Origin: JAZGAE01 sp036475545
GTDB taxonomy: Bacteria > Pseudomonadota > Alphaproteobacteria > DATDPM01
Assembly: GCA_036475545.1 (NCBI GenBank)
Contig: JAZGAE010000041.1
Location: forward strand, 1-21,325
Reading direction: 5' to 3'
DNA: 21,325 nt
Shown: positions 16,826 to 21,325 of the stretch, piece by piece
Position numbering within the stretch: the first letter of the stretch is position 1
Layout: every line of letters begins with the position of its first letter
The notes under the pieces: generated by a model
Databases searched by the model: none
Told to the model about the DNA's origin: nothing
What the model saw: the letters and a program-made list of their open reading frames with translations, nothing else
Position numbers and translations under genes: made by a program

Positions 16826-17638
16826 CTATTCCGGCAGCGCGGCCTCGAGCCGGCCGCCGAGGCGCACCGGGGCCACCTTGTGCGCGAGCCCGGTCTTGTC
16901 GTCCGTCTCCACGAAGACCGCGCAGAGCGTCGCCTCCCCTTCCGCCGGCGACAGGCGTTCGCTTGGCACCTTGCCCACGAAGCGCGCGATGGACGCACCC
17001 TTCTTCATGCCGATCACCGAGTCGTAGTCGCCGCACATGCCCACGTCCGTCTGGTAAGCGGTGCCACCGGGGAAGATCTGGGTGTCCGCGGTGGGCACGT
17101 GCGAGTGGGTGCCCGCCGCCAGCGAGGCGCGGCCGTCGACGAAATGGCCGAGCGCCATCTTCTCGCTGGTCGCCTCGCCGTGGATGTCGATCACGACCGC
17201 GTCGACGGCTTTCCCGAGCGGATGCTCGTCGAGCACCGCCTCGGCGCAAGCGAAGGGATCGTCGAGAGCGACCATGAACAGCCGGGTCTGGACATGCAGC
17301 ACCAACACCTTTCGCCCGTCCCGGGCCGCGAAGACGCCCGCCCCCCGGCCCGGCGCCGCCACAGGGAAGTTGTGCGGCCTCAAGAGCCTGGGGTCCTCGT
17401 TGATGTAGGAGAGGATCTCGCGCTGGTCCCAGACGTGGTTGCCGGTGGTGATGACGTCGGCGCCGGCGTCGTAGAACTGTTTGCAGATCTTGGCGGTGAT
17501 GCCGAAGCCGTGTGCCGCATTCTCGCCATTGACCAGCACGAAATCGAGGGCCAGCCTTTCTCTCAGCTCCGGAACATGGGCGGCGATCGCGTCGCGCCCG
17601 GAGCGGCCCACCACGTCGCCGCAAAAGAGGATCCTCAT
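16826..17638 (-). CDS. ymdB: YmdB-type (TIGR00282) metallophosphoesterase
   Basis: This 270-aa cytoplasmic dinuclear-metal phosphodiesterase belongs to the family of Bacillus subtilis YmdB, which hydrolyses cyclic nucleotides in vitro and affects biofilm formation. It is unrelated to E. coli YmdB. The metal ligands are visible in order: Asp8 in GDVVGR, Glu39-Asn40 in VNGENAAHG, Asn67-His68 in TTGNHVWDQRE, His153 in DIHGEATSEK, and His178 and His180 in GTHSHVPTADTQ. Length matches the family (about 260-270 aa). The ATG follows fau by 22 bp with a GGGGAAAA ribosome-binding region, so the two are probably co-transcribed downstream of zapA and the 6S RNA. The physiological substrate here is unknown. 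Confidence 0.95.
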   Translation of the reverse strand: MRILFCGDVVGRSGRDAIAAHVPELRERLALDFVLVNGENAAHGFGITAKICKQFYDAGADVITTGNHVWDQREILSYINEDPRLLRPHNFPVAAPGRGAGVFAARDGRKVLVLHVQTRLFMVALDDPFACAEAVLDEHPLGKAVDAVVIDIHGEATSEKMALGHFVDGRASLAAGTHSHVPTADTQIFPGGTAYQTDVGMCGDYDSVIGMKKGASIARFVGKVPSERLSPAEGEATLCAVFVETDDKTGLAHKVAPVRLGGRLEAALPE

Positions 17639-17660
17639 GCTTTTCCCCGGCCTTCCTCGC

Positions 17661-18287
17661 TCACGCCCCCTCGGGGCCGTCCCGCCCGAACCGAATCACC
17701 CCCTCTTCGGTGACCACCCAGTCGAGGCGCTCGTCGCCCTCGTCCGCCGGCACACGGTCACGGCGCTGGGCGGCGTATGCAACGCCGACGGCAACAAAAG
17801 TTCTGCCGGCGCGGTGGCGCAGGCGGGCGAGCGTGTGGTCGTAGTATCCGCCGCCGTAACCCAGGCGCCTCCCTTCGCCATCGAAGACGAGCAAGGGAAC
17901 CAGCGCCAAGTCCGGGGTCACCTCGTCGGCCTCCGGTCCCGGCACGGGAATCGCGAACGTCCCTTCCACCAGCTCCATGCCCGGATGCCACCGGCGAAAA
18001 AGCAATGGCGCGCCCCGGCGCACGATCACCGGCAGGCCGCACACGTGGCCCGCCCCGTGAAGCGCGTGAAGCAGCGGGCGGACGTCGATCTCCGCGCGCA
18101 CCGGCCAATACGCGGAAACCACCGCGCCTTCCGGAACCTCGATCGCCTCGAGGAAGCGGCGGCAAAGCTCCTTGCCGGAGCCCGAGTCCCCATGCCGGCG
18201 GACGGCCGCCTCGTGGGCGGCACGGCGCCGCGCAAGGGCCTGGATGCGGGCCGCGCGTTTAGCCTCCTGCAGGGTCGATTGGGGCAT
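17661..18287 (-). CDS. fau: 5-formyltetrahydrofolate cyclo-ligase
   Basis: This enzyme (also called MTHFS or YgfA) converts 5-formyl-THF to 5,10-methenyl-THF using ATP, returning the storage folate to the one-carbon pool. The 208-aa protein shows an N-terminal basic helix (QEAKRAARIQALARRR), the AYWPVRAEIDVRPLL strand-helix, DLALVPLLVFDGEG and the diagnostic nucleotide/folate loop LGYGGGYYD at 142-150. The ATG at 18285-18287 has GGAG only two bases away, a short spacing. It lies directly downstream of the probable 6S RNA, a pairing also known from gammaproteobacteria (ssrS-ygfA). Confidence 0.96.
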   Translation of the reverse strand: MPQSTLQEAKRAARIQALARRRAAHEAAVRRHGDSGSGKELCRRFLEAIEVPEGAVVSAYWPVRAEIDVRPLLHALHGAGHVCGLPVIVRRGAPLLFRRWHPGMELVEGTFAIPVPGPEADEVTPDLALVPLLVFDGEGRRLGYGGGYYDHTLARLRHRAGRTFVAVGVAYAAQRRDRVPADEGDERLDWVVTEEGVIRFGRDGPEGA

Positions 18288-18399
18288 TTCTCCGGCAAAG
18301 GACGAACGGCGAGGGAAGGTGTCGGACAGGAGCAGGGGTTGACTCGGCGCACCAGCCGCGGTCGAGCGCGGAGGCGAACGGACGGGGCCGCCTCGGCCG

Positions 18400-18545
18400 T
18401 TGGCTCACCGACCCTCCAGAGCCTGCCTCAGCAGGTGGGCGCCATATACCGAGACCACGATCCCGGCAGGGACAGCTCCCAAGGGTTGACTGTTGGCCCC
18501 GGGGATAGCTGGAGCCTGACGTGCCAGGCAGCACCCGTCCTACAG
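18400..18545 (-). ncRNA. ssrS: Probable 6S RNA (ssrS)
   Basis: The 264-bp space between zapA and fau is the known location of 6S RNA, the RNA that traps sigma-70 RNA polymerase. On the minus strand it contains no ORF but several paired segments. CTCCAG near the 5' side pairs with CTGGAG near the 3' side. A terminal stem CCGGGA/TCTCGG is followed by GGTATATGGCGCCCACC and a CCTGC-TGAG-GCAGG hairpin, a pattern I recall from alphaproteobacterial 6S RNAs. Ends are approximate. The identification rests mainly on synteny plus this pattern; a covariance-model search was not possible. Confidence 0.65.
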
Positions 18546-18551
18546 GATAAT

Positions 18552-18917
18552 CTAGGCCCTCTCCAGGCGCGCGGCAATATCTTCGATCCGCTCGGCCATG
18601 GCCTCGAGCCCGCTGGCGAGCGCCTTCTCCTGCTCGGCCGACCGCGCGCGGCTCGACCGGGCTTTTGTTTTGCCGGGCGTTTCGCCGGCTTGCGCGCGCA
18701 AGGCCTCGAGTTCGTCGTAAACGTCCGAGAGCTCGTCCGCGATGAGCAAGCTCGCCATGACCACGAGCCGGGTGTCCCCGATCTGACCGACCGAGGCGAC
18801 CAGGTCCCTCACCCGCTTGTCGACATAGGCGCCGAGTTCCGCGAGATGGTCCTCCTGACCGTCCTCGCAAGCGATCTGGAAATTGCGTCCGTTGATGGTG
18901 ATCGCCACCTGGGCCAC
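18552..18917 (-). CDS. zapA: Cell division protein ZapA
   Basis: ZapA binds and cross-links FtsZ filaments at the division ring. The 121-aa protein starts MAQVAITINGRNFQIACEDGQEDHL, the typical beta-rich ZapA N-domain. DKRVRDLVASVGQIGDTRLVVMASLLIADEL follows, and a long charged C-terminal coiled coil to residue 121 (ALASGLEAMAERIEDIAARLER). A basic linker with KTKARSSRARS interrupts the helix near residue 85. It is three bases downstream of the small coiled-coil gene, so they are co-translated, and is followed by the 6S RNA. Confidence 0.95.
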   Translation of the reverse strand: MAQVAITINGRNFQIACEDGQEDHLAELGAYVDKRVRDLVASVGQIGDTRLVVMASLLIADELSDVYDELEALRAQAGETPGKTKARSSRARSAEQEKALASGLEAMAERIEDIAARLERA

Positions 18918-18920
18918 GGA

Positions 18921-19163
18921 TCAACCCCTTGTTACGCCGCGCAGGCGGTCGATGGCGGCATCGAGGCGGTCCGAAACGGAGTCGGTCGCTTCCCTCAACG
19001 CGGCGTAGTCCGCCTGCGTGGCCTGAAGGGCCTCGACCAGCCCTCCGGCCAGCTTCTCATGGAACTCGTCTTCCCCGGCGCCGGCGGCGCTGGCTCTCGA
19101 GGCCGCCTCGAGCCGGGCGACCGCCTTCTCAAGCCGCTGCCTCGTGCGCTCCAAAGGCGTCAT
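18921..19163 (-). CDS. Small coiled-coil protein, DUF4164-like
   Basis: This 80-aa, almost wholly helical product starts MTPLERTRQRLEKAVARLEAA and has two heptad-rich stretches separated by a short Ser/Ala/Gly linker near residues 23-31. Its position directly upstream of zapA matches the DUF4164 family of alphaproteobacteria, whose function is not established; an accessory role in division is only a guess from context. The frame continues upstream to a TTG at 19211, but that codon lies at or above the predicted transcription start, so the ATG at 19161-19163 is preferred. The stop is three bases from the zapA start. Confidence 0.8.
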   Translation of the reverse strand: MTPLERTRQRLEKAVARLEAASRASAAGAGEDEFHEKLAGGLVEALQATQADYAALREATDSVSDRLDAAIDRLRGVTRG

Positions 19164-19214
19164 GCCGAAGTCCCACTTCTTGCGGAATGAAACGCGACCC
19201 CTCTCAATCAAGGC

Positions 19215-19244
19215 AAGATAGGCTTCGCCAGTTCATAGCGTCAA
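19215..19244 (-). promoter_or_regulatory. Sigma-70 promoter for the DUF4164-zapA-6S-fau unit
   Basis: On the minus strand TTGACG (plus 19239-19244) and TATCTT (plus 19215-19220) are 18 nt apart, matching five and four consensus bases. The predicted start near 19208 leaves about 45 nt before the ATG at 19163. The -35 box lies in one arm of a perfect 10-bp inverted repeat. Confidence 0.55.
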
Positions 19245-19306
19245 CCGCTGTCCCCGCCGGCCCACGCCTCGGCGATGGCGGCGGAGGGAGAACAACGCGG
19301 TTGACG
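19239..19306. repeat. 10-bp inverted repeat containing both divergent -35 boxes
   Basis: CGTCAACCGC (19239-19248) and GCGGTTGACG (19297-19306) are perfect inverted copies 48 bp apart. Each holds the TTGACG -35 box of one divergent promoter plus the same four upstream bases GCGG. The identity beyond the hexamer could reflect a shared regulator site or chance. Confidence 0.5.
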
Positions 19307-19329
19307 GTTCGGCGGGAGGGCGGCATTTT
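19301..19329 (+). promoter_or_regulatory. Sigma-70 promoter candidate for tkt
   Basis: TTGACG (19301-19306) and CATTTT (19324-19329) are separated by 17 nt. The -35 is good (five of six) and the -10 is weak (three of six). Transcription would begin near 19336, about 40 nt before the tkt ATG. Confidence 0.45.
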
Positions 19330-19376
19330 GCCACGGCGTTTCCTGCCATTCGCTTCCGATGCGGTCGAAACCAGAC

Positions 19377-21325
19377 ATGAACTCCCCCGACCCGATGGCA
19401 AAGGCTACCCACTCGCCGAGCCCCGAGGCGAGTCTCTCGGAGATGGCGACGGCGATCCGGGCCTTGGCGATGGACGCGGTGGAAAAGGCGGCCTCGGGCC
19501 ACCCGGGGCTGCCGATGGGGATGGCGGACGCGGCGACGGTTCTGGTCGCCCGGTTCCTCACCTTCGACGCCTCGGCGCCGCGCTGGCCGGACCGGGACCG
19601 GCTCGTCCTCTCGGCCGGCCACGGCTCCATGCTCTTGTATGCGTTGATGTTCCTGACGGGCTACGAGGACGTGACGTTGGAGGAGCTGGAGCGGTTCCGG
19701 CAGCTCGGCAGCCGCACGGCGGGGCATCCGGAGTACGGGCAGGCGGCGGGGATCGAGACCACCACGGGCCCCCTGGGCCAGGGGCTGGGGAACGCGGTGG
19801 GAATGGCCTTGGCCGAGCGCATGCTGGCGGCCCGTTTCCCCGAGGTGGTGGACCACTACACTTACGTGATCGCGAGCGATGGGGACCTGATGGAAGGGAT
19901 CAGCCAGGAGGCGGTCTCGCTCGCCGGGCACCTGCGGCTCGGCCGAGTCATCGTCCTCTTCGACGACAACCGGATTTCCATCGACGGTTCGACGGACCTG
20001 GCCGTCTCGGACGACCATCTCGCGCGGGTCCGGGCCTCGGGCTGGGACACGCAAACCGTGGACGGCCACGATGCGGCGCAAGTGGAAGAGGCGATCGCGA
20101 AGGCCAAAGAGACGCCCACGCCCTCGCTGATCGCCTGCCGCACCACGATCGGCTTCGGCGCGCCCTCCAAGGCGGGCACGGCCGCGACCCACGGTGCGCC
20201 CTTGGGCGCGGAGGAGGTGGCGGGGGCCAGGGAGCGCCTTGGGTGGCCCCATCCGCCCTTCGAGATCCCGGAGCACATCCTGTCGGCGTGGCGGCGGGTC
20301 GGCGCCAAGGGATCGCAGGCCCGGGCCCGCTGGCAGGAGCGGCTCGAGGCGCTGGACGAGGGCATAAGGGCCGAGTTCGAGCGAAGGATGGCGGGCGAGC
20401 TGCCCCAGGGCTTCGAGGCCGCGCTCTTGGACCGCAAGCGCCACCTGGCCGAGGAGGCCCCCAAGTGGGCGACGCGCAAGGCATCACACGCCGCGCTCGA
20501 GATATTGGTGCCGGCGCTGCCGGAACTGGTCGGCGGGTCCGCGGATCTCACCGAGTCCAACCTCACCAAGACGTCCGGCCAGCGCCCGGTGAGCCGGGAG
20601 GACTTCGGCGGAAGCTACGTCCACTGGGGGGTGCGCGAGCACGTCATGGCGGCGGCCATGAACGGGATCGCGCTCCATGGCGGGTTCATCCCCTACGGCG
20701 GCACCTTCCTGGTGTTCTCGGACTACCTGCGCCCCGCGCTCCGGCTCAGCGCCATGATGGGCCAAAGGGTGATCTACGTTCTGACGCATGATTCCATCGG
20801 GCTGGGGGAGGACGGGCCCACGCACCAGCCGGTAGAACACCTGGCGGCGCTCAGGGCCATCCCCAACCTCGCCGTGTTCCGGCCGGCGGACGCGGTCGAG
20901 ACGGTGGAGTGTTGGGAGCTGGCGTTAAGAAGGCGCGACGGGCCCTCGGTCCTGGCGCTCACCCGCCAGGCGGCGCCCGCGGTGCGCCACGAACACAGCT
21001 CCGAGAACCTGAGCGGGCGGGGAGCCTATGTTCTGCTCGACGCCGAAGGGGGCCCGCGCGCCGTCACGTTGCTTGCCACCGGCTCGGAGGTGAGCGTGGC
21101 CCTGCAAGCCCGCGACACGCTCCAGGCCGAGGGCGTGCCTACCGCGGTGGTTTCCATGCCCTGCTGGGAGCTGTTCGAGGCCGAGCCGGAGTCCTACCGC
21201 GAGCAAGTATTGGGTCCCGGCACGGTGAGGGTCGCGGTGGAGGCGGCGGCGGCTTTCGGGTGGGAGCGCTGGGTCGGCGCCGACGGCGCGGTCATTGGCA
21301 TGACCGGCTTCGGCGCCTCGGCGCC
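19377..21325 (+). CDS. tkt: Transketolase (3' partial)
   Basis: Transketolase moves two-carbon units between ketose and aldose phosphates in the non-oxidative pentose-phosphate pathway, using thiamine diphosphate. The frame is open from 19377 to the right edge (649 codons visible). Motifs in order: SGHPGLPMG; TTGPLGQGLGNAVGMA; the TPP/Mg site DGDLMEGISQEA ending in LFDDNRISIDG; KAGTAATHGAPLG; the catalytic-Glu region VHWGVREHVMAAAMNG; and THDSIGLGEDGPTHQPVEHL. It stops inside the terminal GFGASAP motif, about 25 residues short by comparison with E. coli TktA. The ATG at 19377 lacks a good Shine-Dalgarno; ATG 19395 is an alternative. It is divergent from the zapA group. Its thiamine cofactor links it loosely to thiD. 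Confidence 0.96.
   Translation, partial: MNSPDPMAKATHSPSPEASLSEMATAIRALAMDAVEKAASGHPGLPMGMADAATVLVARFLTFDASAPRWPDRDRLVLSAGHGSMLLYALMFLTGYEDVTLEELERFRQLGSRTAGHPEYGQAAGIETTTGPLGQGLGNAVGMALAERMLAARFPEVVDHYTYVIASDGDLMEGISQEAVSLAGHLRLGRVIVLFDDNRISIDGSTDLAVSDDHLARVRASGWDTQTVDGHDAAQVEEAIAKAKETPTPSLIACRTTIGFGAPSKAGTAATHGAPLGAEEVAGARERLGWPHPPFEIPEHILSAWRRVGAKGSQARARWQERLEALDEGIRAEFERRMAGELPQGFEAALLDRKRHLAEEAPKWATRKASHAALEILVPALPELVGGSADLTESNLTKTSGQRPVSREDFGGSYVHWGVREHVMAAAMNGIALHGGFIPYGGTFLVFSDYLRPALRLSAMMGQRVIYVLTHDSIGLGEDGPTHQPVEHLAALRAIPNLAVFRPADAVETVECWELALRRRDGPSVLALTRQAAPAVRHEHSSENLSGRGAYVLLDAEGGPRAVTLLATGSEVSVALQARDTLQAEGVPTAVVSMPCWELFEAEPESYREQVLGPGTVRVAVEAAAAFGWERWVGADGAVIGMTGFGASA

Noticed and set aside
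17481..19190. 569-codon plus-strand ORF
   Set aside because: It lies antisense to fau, zapA, the 6S region and part of ymdB and shows no domain motif.
19164..19211. TTG start extending the coiled-coil gene by 16 codons
   Set aside because: It lies at or upstream of the predicted transcription start and lacks a ribosome-binding site.
18929..20791. 620-codon plus-strand ORF
   Set aside because: It runs out of frame with transketolase over most of its length and antisense to the small coiled-coil gene. Its Gly/Arg/Pro-rich composition is a high-GC shadow.

Overview
The window is GC-rich chromosomal DNA from an alphaproteobacterium. The best fit is the Rhodospirillales or a neighbouring order, judged from gene order and protein motifs only, since no 16S rRNA is present. 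It is packed with conserved housekeeping genes, nearly all on the minus strand. There is no prophage, CRISPR array, rRNA or tRNA.

Layout from left to right: (1) the 3' part of an inositol-monophosphatase family gene (+); (2) a 264-bp palindromic miniature element, flanked by TA, lying exactly between the stop codons of two convergent genes; (3) a minus-strand run transcribed right to left as cpoB, tilS, ftsH, folP, glmM, thiD; (4) the Tol-Pal envelope cluster ybgC, tolQ, tolR, tolA, tolB, pal, closed by a rho-independent terminator; (5) ruvC, ruvA, ruvB with 4-nt stop/start overlaps, preceded by yebC, whose upstream region holds an extended -10 inside a perfect inverted repeat; (6) a DUF4164-like small coiled-coil gene, zapA, a probable 6S RNA, fau (5-formyl-THF cyclo-ligase) and a YmdB-type metallophosphoesterase; (7) a divergent promoter region and a nearly complete transketolase gene (+), which runs off the right edge.

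The genes serve linked housekeeping tasks. TolQRAB-Pal-CpoB couples outer-membrane constriction to septal peptidoglycan synthesis. ZapA supports FtsZ. GlmM supplies glucosamine-1-P for the wall. FtsH controls protein quality at the membrane. RuvABC resolves Holliday junctions. TilS modifies the AUA-reading tRNA-Ile. FolP and Fau serve folate metabolism, ThiD serves thiamine synthesis and transketolase serves the pentose-phosphate pathway.

I see no undescribed multi-gene system. The most interesting items are non-coding: the element at the shared stop codons of the phosphatase gene and thiD, the 10-bp inverted repeat holding both -35 boxes of the tkt / DUF4164-zapA divergent promoters, the operator-like repeat over the yebC promoter, and a near-consensus internal promoter for pal.
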